A stretch of DNA of 64,000 bases from Gnetum montanum. Its lineage: Eukaryota; Streptophyta; Gnetopsida; Gnetales; Gnetaceae. Each line of letters opens with the position of its first letter. Within the stretch, counting starts at the first letter, position 1. The notes below the pieces were generated by a model. The model was not told the DNA's origin. It ran no database searches and was given only the letters and a program-made list of their open reading frames with translations. The stretch is taken from assembly GCA_015680685.1 (NCBI GenBank), contig MNCI01021399.1, forward strand, positions 1,642,542 to 1,706,541, read 5' to 3'. The translations under genes and the position numbers were made by a program. Positions 24,050-35,268 of the stretch are shown in pieces.

Positions 24050-25967
24050 CCTTGATGACAAAAGGTTTCTTTGCGGTTGTGGTTGGTGTATCATGCTAGT
24101 TTAATGTCTTGGTGGATGATTGTGGTGGTACTTTGACCACGAAAGGTTTTGCAGGTGCTCAAGGTGGCACCTAGATGACAATGGAAGGCCTCTTGCTCAT
24201 GGAGGTAGAGGAGATCGTTGCCTTGCTAAGAGGCACATAGATCACGAAAGGTTTTTACATAGGTTTGGGCTTGCTCCCTATGCTAATGGAGTCTATGACA
24301 TAGGAGGCATCATTTATGCTAGGTTGACTCAGGGTGTTGATGTTGAGTTGGCCCCATTCTATCATTGTCTGAAGATCATCCTATAAGGCACGACAGTTTT
24401 CAATATTGTGACCGGACATCTGGTGGTAGTGATAGAATTGATCTAACTTGAAGTGTTGTGGGACTAGGGGCTCGTTTGGTGCTGCTAAGGTGGGATTCCT
24501 TAGTAGCTCGCAAAACCTATCATGTCTTCGGTGGGCATTCTCCACTACTTGTTTGTATTGGATTTGCCTGATTTTGAGGAGTTACTCTAGTAGTTCAAAG
24601 GGTTGTGTGGGTAGCGGCATATACTTAGAGCGATCCTTGTGCTGAAAGTTGGGCCTTGGGGTGGCCCTTGTCGTTGCAGGTGGGTTGGTACTGGTGTTTG
24701 TTGTTTTTGTGCTTACGGCTATAGTTTCTGTTGTTGTCTATTGTTTGGCAACATGTTGGTTCTTGTAAGCCACATAGGTAGGATCATTGCTGGTTTATGT
24801 AGCTTGTTCAATGTTCTTGATCTGCATGAAGGCTTGGCTCAACGTTTGAGCGCTTAAGTAGTACAGTTTTGACTTAACAAAGTCATTCATGGCTCCCTTC
24901 AAAATCGTAAGCAAATACATTTCAGGGATGGGCTCATGAAGTTCATTAAGGGCTACGCTCCATTGTTGAATGAACTTCTACACAAGCTCTAGTGGTGCTT
25001 GTTTCACCTATATCAAAGTGTCTAGTGTGGCCTCAGGCTTGAGGTTGTACTTAAACCAGCTGATGAACTGATGTAACAGATCCTCCAAAGAGGATATGAA
25101 GTTATGTGGCAAGGCTCAGTACCAGTCTAAGGCACTGTCCATTAGCGATATGGCGAACACGCGTAGCATTGCGTGGGGCCAAGCTTGAAGCAATAGGATC
25201 TCTTATCAGAATGTTACCAAGTGAGCATTTGGGTCTCCCTTCCCATTGTACTTGGTTAATTGTGGGAGTGTGATTCCCTTGGGTAAAGCTAACGGTGGCA
25301 CTGAAGAGCTAATTGGATCATCCTGGTAGAAGTCTAGTACTTTAACTTGTTCAATGTTTGTCATTTTGAGGTGCTTTACCTCTTCAACTAATGCTTGCAT
25401 CATTTGTTTGGCTTCTGCCCACTCTTCAGTGGTAGGCAAGTCAGTTGGTTGGGGAGATTGTTGGGTTGTCATTTGTTACTGTGGAGTAACATTTAGAGTT
25501 GTGGTTGTGGGGTGTGGCATGTTGAAGTGAGTGGGTTGTTGAAAAATGGGTATGGTTCCTTGCCTAGCCACAAACTGTGAAGTGATACCCTGGATGTGCA
25601 TAGCTGAAGTGATGAAAGGGGCTCCATGTATTTTCACATGCGATATGTACTAGGTGGAGATGGACGTGGGTAATCTCTGTCAGGATACCAGAGCTTGTGT
25701 GCTCGTTGACACTTGGTGAGTGGCTGTCTATCTCATGCGAGGGTGGAATGATGAGTTCACGTAGGCATGGGGACTGAGGGTGCAATATGAATCCTTAGGT
25801 TCATATTGTGCCTCGAAGTCATCTACATCATGTTGGTTTTGGGGCTCCTCAGTGGGTTGTCGTTTGTTTTGGCTCCTTGCTAGAAGGAGCTGAGAGATGA
25901 GTCGGTGGTGAGGCTCAGAAAGGGGGATGATGTCATATACAAAGGGGACGAATTCATGACCTCCCAT
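24050..25967 (-). pseudogene. E2 gag (decayed)
   Basis: Begins near 25967 with GHEFVPFVYDIIPLSEPHHR. The piece 25206-25472 is open (EEWAEAKQMMQALVEEVKHL, then LTKYNGKGDPNAHLVTF), and the core continues leftward with few stops as LLLQAWPHAMLRVFAISLM, ALDWYWALPHNFISSLEDLL and LHEPIPEMYLLTILKGAMND. Near 24430 is the plant gag knuckle-like HYHQMSGHNIENC. The linker at 24050-24250 repeats PFVIKVPP-like units about five times. Stops and a few frameshifts are present. The alignment with E1 covers the whole region. Confidence 0.75.
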
Positions 25968-26149
25968 GTATATGCGCTCGAAGTTTCATTTTTCCTCCTG
26001 TTCTGTAGTGTCAAGGAGAAGGTTGACCTAAATCTTCACACAAATAAAGTTGTGTTGTTCCTATGTGAGGATTATGAAGGTGCGTGCGTTAGAGTTCTGA
26101 GATGACTCCATGGTGATGTATGACGGGGCAGCGTACAGGCTGGCTAACT

Positions 26150-26780
26150 AGTGCCAAGTGTGTTTCAGGCTAAGTGTGCAGTGTGTGTAGCATATGGTCA
26201 GGGCTGAGTGTGCAACGTGACTAGTGTGCAACGTGTGTAGCGTGTCAAGTCTGTGCAGTATGCAGTGTGTGCAATATGTAGCGTGTGCAAAAATGCAGCA
26301 TGTGAAGTTTAAGTTGTCAAAAATTTTCTAAGTGTCCAACGTAAGAACCTGGCAGCGTGTGAAAAAACTTTTCTAAGTGTCCAACGTAAGAACCTGGCAG
26401 TGTGTGAAAAAATTTTCTAAGTGTAAGACTGACAGTGTATGAACTACAGCGTAAGAAGTCAGGGGCAGCGTCAGAGTGCTGTGGACAATGCTTAAGGATA
26501 AGGCACAGCGTGTGTATGCTAGGGAGAAGGTTCTAGATAGAGTCTGTAGCGTGTACCAATAGAGGGCAACGTGTGCAATTGTGGACAGGGTCTAGACACC
26601 GTGTGCAATGTGTGCCAGCAAAGGGCAGCATGTGCAAGCCAAGAACAGAGTCTAGATGAAGTTAGTGAGCAAGGGGTAGCATTTGAAGGTTTATGTGAGC
26701 GTGTGTACGTTGAACTGCAGTGTGTGAAAGCTATGATCAGCGTATGGATGCTGTCGGGAGTTGTTTTGCCAAAGTTCAGC
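26150..26780 (-). repeat. E2 leader, GTGTGCAGCGTG-type imperfect repeats
   Basis: Between PBS and gag, dozens of short imperfect copies of GCAGCGTGTGTA/CAACGTGTGCAA and one direct repeat of about 65 bp (AAATTTTCTAAGTGTCCAAC at about 26315-26425). It occupies the same position as the unrelated leader repeat of E1. Confidence 0.65.
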
Positions 26781-26852
26781 ATGTGGATGCTATTAACAAC
26801 TCTATGCTAGATCTGGGATGCTGGGAATAGGCAAACCGAATGCAAATGAAAG

Positions 26853-26871
26853 GGCCCTCCTTCTAGCGCTA
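26853..26871 (-). promoter_or_regulatory. E2 primer-binding site
   Basis: Minus-strand TAGCGCTAGAAGGAGGGCC, same site as in E1 (TGGTGCTAGAAGGAGGGCC), eleven bases after the LTR end at 26883. Confidence 0.6.
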
Positions 26872-26882
26872 ATTTACTATAC

Positions 26883-27599
26883 TGTCTGAAAACGTCGGTG
26901 ACAGGCTGGAATGAAAGGACACCGAGAGATCTACAGATGAAACAGTAAGATCCGGCCTTCACCCGACGGCTTGCTGGAAAAAACAACAAAGGCAAAGTGC
27001 CTTGGATGGTCTGCACGCAGATCAAACAAGGACTTCCCCAAGCGTACACAATTGCAATGGCACTGGGTTATGTGTAAAAAAATGCAAACGGCAAAAATAG
27101 AATGCAAACAAGTGTAACAGGCGTAACGAATGTAAATGGTAAACAGTGAAAAAAATAAATGATGCAAATTGTGTGAAAACTAAAAATTGGCTAGCAAAAA
27201 TGTAAACAATGTGTATTACAAATGATTGTAATGTGCACCGGTCAAATGTAGTTGCAGATTACCACCAGTCAGATGTTAGCCTCGATGGATGTGAATGGAT
27301 GCTGGGGAATACAGGTTTCTGGTTGTAGGTTCTACAACATGACCAAGATTGCCCTTGCTTAGTGTAACCAAGTCTAATGCCCAGCATATGAAATGTTTCT
27401 TGGAATGTTCAGTGTACAAAGTGTATAGGATTCTCTGTGATCAAATTTGCCAACCCCGATCTCGTGGAAAATCGGGGTATTTATATGGTTTTGATGCATG
27501 GGATATGGATTTGTGTGAAGATCCATGGTTGTCGAGTGCAGGAAATGCAGATCAGGTGACGCGTGTGACTGTTTTGACTAGAATGCAGGAAATGCAGGA
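26883..27599 (-). repeat. E2 5' LTR, truncated (3' part only)
   Basis: Matches 19211-19920 of the full LTR. It stops abruptly at about 27590-27599, where E4 sequence begins, so about 1.3 kb of the 5' end is missing. Confidence 0.8.
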
Positions 27600-27802
27600 A
27601 ACACATCTCAACCAACGATCCACATCAGTGTTTTATTCGTAGATGAGATTACTTACACAACATGAAAATACAAACACACAAAAAGATAAAACAAAAAGTT
27701 GAAAAATGAAAAACTGAAAAACAAAAAGTTGAAAAATGAAAAACTAAAAAACAAAAAGTTGAAAAATTTAAAAAAATGAAAATTATTTATTAATCCTGCT
27801 TG

Positions 27803-29302
27803 TTATTGAAATGGGGGATATCCCCCATAACTAAACAGTTGAGTATGGCAAGGATTAATAAATGGGAAATGAGGATCCTTGCATATTGGAAATATTGAAG
27901 CTAGTCCATACTTATCACCATGGATTTCACATACTTTATAATAAACACAATGGGGCACTTCATACGATGTAGTTCCCAGATAACGAGTTGACCCACTATG
28001 ATATTTAGGACCGTTAGATGGTATGCAAGGATTGGGCTGATGCCTCCCATGGTTGTGTTCATTGGGCCGTATGGTTGTTGGAGTGTAAGTTGGTGGCCCT
28101 AATGAAGTTACATGAGGCGTTGGGTTCGAAGGTAAGGGTGCACCACATTGTTGGACTTGTGCTGGGTTGGAAGGTGCAGTGGCCTTAGAATTATGTTGTC
28201 CCTTCCTATGGCCGTGTTTAAAAAAAGGACGCCTTTGATGTTGAGGAGGCTCTTCACTGCTGTTAGTAGCAGTAGCACAAGTGTTGTTCATGGGTTGCGA
28301 TGGTACAAACACCTTAGGAACAGTTGGTGGCATTGTGGAAGGAGGGAAAGGATAAGAATGTTGAAAGTTAGGAGGAATGAAAGGTGCGCAAGGTGGTAGT
28401 TGTGTTGGAGGTATGGGTTGATAGTATTGTGGACAATGGTGTTGTGGGGAGATAAAGTGTGGCAGCCCAATTAAAGAAATAGGAGGTTGAACGCGATAAG
28501 CATTTGGATTCGGAAAATATGAAGGGTGCCTCCAGTCTAAGGGTGGATTCCCCCATGACTGGGATTGTTGCCACTATGGCCTAACATAGTATCTCTATAC
28601 GAACTCTGGATGTAACGTGTTTCCCTAATTCTCATGTAGATGTAACAATATTGGGCATTGACCTTTGGGGTGATCGTTCAGGCATATGTTGCATTCATAT
28701 GTATGATTGGCAGTTGAGTGCTTATTCCCTTCGTTCTTTTTCTCTGAATGTCTACTATTTTTTCTTGCTTCTTGGGTTGTCAAAACTCTATCTCCAATGA
28801 GGTTGATATATTCTTCACACTTTTTATTCATCCATTCCAACATCTTATTGATCTTTGCTTCAGCTTCTTCTAACGATTGTTGTATTGGCAAAGATGATGT
28901 TTCCACCTTGAGATTTGTTGATCTCTCCTTGTTATGATCATGGACCTTTGTTGAGTTAATATTTTGGTCCTGTTGATGTTTTTCAACACTCTCCCATGTA
29001 GCTAATTCTCCTTATTCTTTTGCTACCCACTTAATAAGCTCTTGGATTCGATGGGTTCATAGGTTGTATAGTTGACCTCGGGCATACGTTCTTAAGGTCT
29101 CTTTTGTTTCATTACGTAGCCCATCAATGATATGGTACATTAGCCTATCCTTGGAAAACCCATGGCCTGGACAGTTGTTTAACAATGCATAATATCTTTC
29201 TAAGGCCATGTCCAAGGGTTCATGTTGTGCTTTTTTCCATCCTTGGATTTTTTTCCTCAAGGCTGACACTCTTGCGTAGGTTTGATATTTTTCATTAAAG
29301 AC
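27803..29302 (-). pseudogene. E4 gag, 5' end lost in assembly gap
   Basis: Three open pieces on the minus strand. The capsid-like core (29057-29269) has KAQHEPLDMALERYYALLNN and GHGFSKDRLMYHIIDGLRNE. Next comes a coiled segment with the best preserved zinc knuckle of the family, CNICLNDHPKGQC (C-x2-C-x3-H-x4-C), in 28625-28906. The last piece is a Pro/His/Ser-rich tail (27803-28333) ending YGGYPPFQ. Stops separate the pieces. The N-terminus, which starts MSLSQ in A and B, falls inside the N run. Confidence 0.75.
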
Positions 29303-29864
29303 NNNNNNNNNNNNNNNNNNNNNNNNNNNNNNNNNNNNNNNNNNNNNNNNNNNNNNNNNNNNNNNNNNNNNNNNNNNNNNNNNNNNNNNNNNNNNNNNNN
29401 NNNNNNNNNNNNNNNNNNNNNNNNNNNNNNNNNNNNNNNNNNNNNNNNNNNNNNNNNNNNNNNNNNNNNNNNNNNNNNNNNNNNNNNNNNNNNNNNNNNN
29501 NNNNNNNNNNNNNNNNNNNNNNNNNNNNNNNNNNNNNNNNNNNNNNNNNNNNNNNNNNNNNNNNNNNNNNNNNNNNNNNNNNNNNNNNNNNNNNNNNNNN
29601 NNNNNNNNNNNNNNNNNNNNNNNNNNNNNNNNNNNNNNNNNNNNNNNNNNNNNNNNNNNNNNNNNNNNNNNNNNNNNNNNNNNNNNNNNNNNNNNNNNNN
29701 NNNNNNNNNNNNNNNNNNNNNNNNNNNNNNNNNNNNNNNNNNNNNNNNNNNNNNNNNNNNNNNNNNNNNNNNNNNNNNNNNNNNNNNNNNNNNNNNNNNN
29801 NNNNNNNNNNNNNNNNNNNNNNNNNNNNNNNNNNNNNNNNNNNNNNNNNNNNNNNNNNNNNNNN
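29303..29864. other. Assembly gap, 562 N
   Basis: A run of N inside E4. From element B the missing piece should hold the gag N-terminus, the PBS and the end of the 5' LTR, about 670 bases. Open frames across it are artefacts. Confidence 0.98.
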
Positions 29865-30792
29865 TCTGGTCGAACTCCGCAGATGGACTAGTTGTGGCAC
29901 CTAGATAGTTAGCCTTAGGTCGCAGTTCGCTGTCTTCCCACCTAGACTAGTATTGCATATGTCACATATGGTTTAGTCTAGATGAGGTGTATGATGTATT
30001 CTAACCTAATGCTACTCCTGAAGGCAGTGGAAAATAATATTAATTAATCTAAGCTAAGAGAAAAAGGGTAAGAAAATCTAATCTAGCCTAAGTACGACGA
30101 GCAACTGATTCCTTGATCAACCGTACACATCTTGGACCTTGTGCACGACTACCACTGGTACTACCAAGCGTAGATCCTAGGTACGCCACTAGGATTACCA
30201 AGCGCAGATCCCAAATACGCCACTAGGTTACCAAGCGTAGATCCTAGCTACACCATTGGGCTACCAAGCAGTCACACTTAAATGCTCGTAATCAAGTTGT
30301 ACTCGTTCCGCTTCTAGGAGTTTAAGGGTCAGAGACTAATCGCGATGAGTAACCGATTCCTTGACTAGCCGTACACATCCGTAGATGCTCGTAATCAAGT
30401 CGTACTCACACCGTGCTATGAAAGCAATAAATAACATTAATTAAATAACAAATAAATAAACTAAGTGAATGATACAATGATGAAGTAATCTCGATCTTTA
30501 TTGCCGGTCATGTGCATGTCCAAGTACAGCACACTCGAATAAAGACACCGTACAATTACATTCACCACACTGTGGGCAGACATGGGAAAAAATCTAACTC
30601 TAGAGGGATCAAACTGCCAGAGCTTCGCTACTCTAAAACTGGGATCCCGAACAAGGGACAGCCGCGTCTTATTTATAGATATTGTGGTGGACTGCAATAT
30701 CACATACGCGATATCGTAGGGAAGACACGATATCGCATACGCTATATCACAGGGGATGCGATATCGCAGCCTATGCGAATCGCATCTCATCA
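29865..30792 (-). repeat. E4 5' LTR (3' end in the gap)
   Basis: Homologous to LTRs of A and B: shared TCGAACTCCGCAGATGGACT near 29870, GTACACATCTTGGACC, CATGTGCATGTCCAAGTACA and CACTCGAATAAAG. On the minus strand it starts TGATGAGATGCGATTCGCAT, with a GATATCG-rich U3 at 30705-30775 and a TATA-like TATAAATAAGACG at about 30678-30666. Confidence 0.85.
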
Positions 30793-30839
30793 ACATCTAT
30801 TACTCAAACCTAGTAATGCTAACTATCAAAAGGCTAAGG

Positions 30840-31340
30840 TTAGAGCTAGAAAGTCAAGTGGCCAATTCATACCTTCTATATGAGGCAAAGTTCAAGCACC
30901 ATAAAGAGACTAAGTAGAAGCTTGAGATAGCAAATAAGGAACTTGAGGTTCATAAGGTGAATTTCACTAATCAAAGATCAACATTAGAGAACCTAGATAA
31001 AAAAATAAATTACTAGGAGCTGCGAAATACACTCAGTGTGTTCGACATTGAACACAAAAAACTTTCTACCTAGTTTATCAACATTAAGGAGTTGTTCCCT
31101 ATCATGCCCTATCCTTGGGATGTTCTCATACCAACCCATATTAGTGATGCAACATGCACTATATATGATCCCAAAAGTAAGGAGGATAAGATGAAAGCAT
31201 TGATGTATGCTTTCCATCTTCCACCAAAATTTGCAATTGCAATAGGGTATCCACAACCACCACCTCAACAACCATGTGCACCAAATGTAGGAAAAGGTTC
31301 TTCAGCACCTCAAGAATCTTCAGTGCCTAGGATTGTCTAA
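30840..31340 (+). pseudogene. E3 3' ORF, C-terminal part
   Basis: One frame with four stops reads a charged coiled-coil segment (LELESQVANSYLLYEAKFKH, LEIANKELEVHKVNFTNQRS) and then ELFPIMPYPWDVLIPTHISD, YDPKSKEDKMKALMYAFHLP and a Pro-rich tail ending at 31338. The last block aligns with the end of the large 3' ORFs of A, B and D (for A: PCPWEVSTLSNI, DPQIEEEKLQAFLQRYPFPK). The ORF therefore lies downstream of integrase in the pol-bearing element. Its 5' part is missing behind E2/E4. Confidence 0.7.
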
Positions 31341-31590
31341 TTTTCTTCCTTGTCTTCAAGTCATCAGAGGTGTTATGTTGTCAATTTTTGTCATGGTGTT
31401 TAATTTTATTGTCATGAATACCAAATTTTTGTAATGATTGTAAATTTGTACACTTGGGCACTTTGTGTTTTATTTGTGATAGTTGTGTGTTTGTAGTTAG
31501 TCAATAATCCCATACCTTTCCAATTTTTGTAAAGAACTTTCTCCTCTCGTTTTTCACTCAAGGACAAGTTTTCATTTGGTCATGGAGGTA

Positions 31591-32446
31591 TGATGAAGCA
31601 TCTTCCTTAGGTTGTGTTGACGGAATGTTGTCAACACGATCTTGTTGATGCAACCTTGTCGACGCAGTCATCTCAACACATGGTCTAATGTGTTGACATG
31701 ACCCCATTGATGCAATGTCTATCTTTGCCTATAAATACACACTTACTAGCTACATTTATAACATCAATACATTAGTGTCTTAGTGAAGCTCTTGCATTTT
31801 GTTCATTTGACAATTAGAATATTTTCTAGATGCCTGCAGTAGGTGTGAGAAGTGTACTGATCTTTATTAAACACTAATGTACCTGAGCACCTTGGTGTGA
31901 CTAACCATAAAGATGAGCTTTCTTTACAAACCTTGCAACATTTAAAATTAGTTTAATGTTTACTTTAAATGCATTATTATTTGAGTGATTTATTTTAATG
32001 CATCATATTAATTAATTAAATAATGATTAATTAATACACATAAGTACGACCATTTCAAGCATACATTAATGTTTGGTAATCCTAGTAGCACTTAATGCTT
32101 GGTAACGTAGTAATGTTGCAATGTTGTTCAGGATGTGTACAGTAAATGGGAATGGATGCTTATGTTAGGATTATTTAAGATATTAGTTAGTTATTAGATT
32201 AGTCAAACATTTAATTACTTTATTTTCTCACACTTAGGTGATTTAAACAATAAATATAAAATGATAAAAATTATATGCCTTAGTTACACTTAACCATACA
32301 ACTGAGAAGACAATGATCACGTCCTTGATATTCACTACCTAGACCTAATGTACTTGGAAAGCTAAAGTCTATAGAATTTGACTGGATCACTTAGTGAACA
32401 CTAGTGATTCATATGGATAGGTGTAGGGACTACTTGTTGCTCATCA
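31591..32446 (+). repeat. E3 3' LTR
   Basis: 856 bases homologous to 12409-13281, from TGATGAAGCATC to CTCATCA. Preceded by a weak polypurine stretch (CATGGAGGTA) and followed by AACAT, the partner of AGCAT at the left end. Confidence 0.85.
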
Positions 32447-32838
32447 AACATAAACACGTATTTGCTTGATAATCCCAACAACGTTATTGTTTGGTTCACC
32501 TAGTAGCATAACACTTAGTAATCTTAGCAGTGGATATGTGGTTTTAGGACATGTACAACAAGCTAGGAATGAACACTCATCACCCTTAGGATAAATTAGG
32601 ATTTATCTTTTTATTATTAATTAGTTTAAATAATTAACTTCTACATTATTATCTAGTTATTTTAAAAGCCACACAACATTAGTAATCATTTTTCTCACTT
32701 CAAACTAAGCCATACGTGACAAAGCTACCACTAGTCCAAGTGGGAAGCTAGTGACCTGCGATCAACACTTAACAATCTAGATGTTACACTAGTTCCATCC
32801 TCAAAATCCATGTGAACGCTTGTGATTTGTGTGGTTGG
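32447..32838 (+). repeat. Palindrome left arm, inner part
   Basis: Continues the arm interrupted by E3. Reverse-complements 32865-33275 (for example TAATCCCAACAACGTTATTG against its partner near 33220). It is the end of the left-arm LTR. Confidence 0.85.
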
Positions 32839-34508
32839 ACATGAGCAGCAGGTACTCCCTACACCCAACCATATGAATCATAAACGTTCATGCACAATTC
32901 AGTCAAATTTCGCAGATGGGACTAATGTGGAATCTAAATTATTAAGCATTGATCATAGATCACTATCTTCCCACTTGAACTAGTGGTAGCTTTGTCATGT
33001 ATAGTTTAATCTGAAGTAATGCATATAATTATTGATGTTATGTGGCCTTTAAACTAACTAGATAATAAGGTAGAAATTAATTATTTAAACTAATTAATAA
33101 TAAGAAGATAAATCCTAATATATCCTAAGGATGATGAATATCTATTCCCAACTTGTTGTACATGTCTTGAACCCACGTATCCACTACTAGGATTACCAAG
33201 TGTTATGCTACTTAGTGAAGCAAGCAATAACATTGTTGGGATTACCAAATAAATACATGTTTATGCTTGAAACTAATCACACTCATTCTGCTGATTGATT
33301 AACATGCATAGAAATGTAAATGTTAACTAAGTACATAGAAAATAAATTGCATTGAAAGTAAATCTATTCTAAGTCAAAGTGTTGCAATGAAAAGAAATTG
33401 ATCTCAATCTTTTTACATTTATGGAATGTGTTTAGCTACAATGCCACTCAAATAAGATGTCATACAATTGACTCAAATCTACACTATGGGCATTCACTGA
33501 CTATTCTCTCATATTATAGAATAAAACTGGAAGAGTCTAACTACACTACTAACTAAAATGGTGCCTAATACATGGCAGGTGCTTACATATTTATAGGCAA
33601 AAATAGATACTGTGTCAACGCATCAACCCATGCATTGACAGGGATGCATCAATGGGGTTGCATCAATGTGACATTGTCGACACAACTATGATATCGTTGC
33701 GATGTAGTAGCCAACTAAGATGCATTGATAAGGATGCTACAATGCAGATGTGATGTAGCATCTATGATATAGCATCTAAGATATCTTAGCCAACTAATAC
33801 ACTTGACAAAATGATGCTTCATGATATCTTCATGACTTAGCTACTTAAAATATCAGGTCTCATCATAGGATATGTTTAGCATTCAATGTAGACAGCTTTC
33901 TTGTAGAGTATATGTCTATATTATAGAGGAGATGTCTATACTTTAGAGGAGACAACTATCCTACCAAGGCTAAAAATAAAGATGTTTATTTTGAGAACCA
34001 GAATATCTATATACCTTCAAACAAGTTCCCATTGATCCAAAAACCCCTTGGACTCATTAAAATAGGCTCCAAGCACCTCCAAACATACCAAAACACCTTG
34101 CAATCATCACCAATAAGGCCAACACAAGAATACATACATAGATAAGATACATGCACATAAAATACATTGAGAACTATGCAAGGGCTGGGTGATGTCCTCA
34201 TCATCTCTCCCACCCTTAAAAATGTCATGCTTAATGATCTTTCACAAGTGGGAAGGCAACATGCTCCCATGACTCAAGGCCATCACACTTAGAACAACAA
34301 TTGAGACTCAATGCATCGAAAGCATCTTGAGAATGAATACTATTTAAGGTTTTTGGTTTGAGCTTTTCTTTCTTATGGAGGCTTTCCCTTATGTTCCATC
34401 ATGCTTCCTTTAATTAAGCATATCCTTGAAATTCCTTCTTTGCATCCCCATGATGACTCAAACCTCCAATAAATGAATAATAAAAAGGTAAAAAAGAATT
34501 AGGCTTTC

Positions 34509-35087
34509 TTAACCTAATATTCTTTCTTTCTTTCTTTTTCCTCTTCTTGACTTTCTTCTTCTTGGTATTTGAAAGTCTACTAGTTGGCCATCAACACCAC
34601 AATGTAGATTGCCTTCATATTTCTTATCCATTTCACAACCAAGATAATCAAATTCATCACTATTAATATCCTTACCTATGTCAATAATGACCTTATCATA
34701 TTGACTACTACCATAGCCATCATTATCAAATGCAAAATCAAATACATTACCATTATTAGCATTTCTATTAATAATAATGACATCAAAAGTCACATTTCTT
34801 TCATCATGTATAACATGACTCATAATTTCATCACAATTACCACAATGACCATAGTTTTCATCATTACAATTGAACAAACCACTACTAAGATAAATTGAAA
34901 AACTAGCATCCATCATAGTAGCTTCAACATGAGAGACATTACTTCCATTTGCAAGGTAAAGCTTATACTTACTTACCTCATGGATTCTACCATTCATCTT
35001 TGGTTCAACTTGATCTTTCACATGTGGTTGTCCAATACCATCAAAACTTAAAGCTTCAAGATTGTATATGGGAGTCCCTAATTCCAA
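34509..35087 (-). pseudogene. Acidic/Asn-rich ORF of palindrome right arm, 192 codons open
   Basis: The longest intact frame in either arm. Starts MELGTPIYNLEALSFDGIGQ, has LYLANGSNVSHVEATM, then an Asn/Asp-rich centre (DFAFDNDGYGSSQYDKVIID) and a Lys/Arg tail. The left-arm copy has the same protein with a stop and an altered tail. An acidic frame continues upstream (DVFDEFDVETMEESLLFEL) through a stop, so this is part of a longer ORF. No family recognised. Confidence 0.45.
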
Positions 35088-35268
35088 TGGTTTCTCCTCT
35101 TCAAAGGAATCATCATCAAGATCTTCATCTCATTTTGGAGGTACCAACTCAAAAAGTAAACTCTCCTCCATGGTTTCAACATCAAATTCATCAAAAACAT
35201 CATGAAATAAATCATTCTTCCACATACCTTGGCTAGAAGACAGCTTTCTCCCATGAGATATCCTTAAC

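Larger units (their letters stand above)
19211..27599 (-). mobile_element. E2: Ty3-type LTR element, gag-protease only, 5' LTR truncated
   Basis: Direct repeats at 19211-19920 and 26883-27590 are the shared parts of its two LTRs. On the minus strand the order is truncated 5' LTR, PBS (26871-26853), leader repeats, gag (about 25967-24050), protease (23560-22921), 1.6 kb non-coding, and a full 3' LTR (about 21283-19211, 2.07 kb). Gag and protease align with E1 throughout, and both copies lack reverse transcriptase and integrase. The right end at about 27599 abuts the broken end of E4, so part of the 5' LTR is gone and no target duplication can be found. Confidence 0.8.
27600..30792 (-). mobile_element. 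E4: LTR element fragment (5' LTR plus gag)
   Basis: On the minus strand a 5' LTR starts at 30792 (TGATGAGATGCG) and runs to the assembly gap; gag follows from the gap to 27803. Homology with elements A and B continues a further 200 bases and stops at about 27600, where the truncated E2 LTR starts. The 3' ORF and 3' LTR expected from A and B are absent. The sequence right of 30792 returns to E3. Confidence 0.75.
12409..32446 (+). mobile_element. E3: Ty3-type LTR retrotransposon with pol, interrupted by E2 and E4
   Basis: Flanked by two homologous LTRs (12409-13281 and 31591-32446) and an imperfect 5-bp target duplication (AGCAT at 12404-12408, AACAT at 32447-32451) that agrees with the uninterrupted right arm of the palindrome (AAGCATAAACA). 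Order: LTR, PBS, gag (13433 on), protease (16030-16460), reverse transcriptase and RNase H (about 16930-18150), integrase (about 18430-19205), foreign block 19211-30792, remains of a 3' ORF (30840-31340), weak PPT, LTR. Protease before RT before integrase is the Ty3 order. RT and RNase H motifs (EVFMDDFS, MMDASNYALGAML) resemble the plant Athila branch. Stops are frequent in all domains. Confidence 0.85.

Noticed and set aside
22798-24857. Plus-strand open frames in 22798-24857 (up to 149 codons)
   Set aside because: Shadows of the E2 gag-protease coding strand, which is minus; the minus frames match E1.
29282-29908. Open frames of about 200 codons on both strands
   Set aside because: They consist almost wholly of the N run; the gap creates them.
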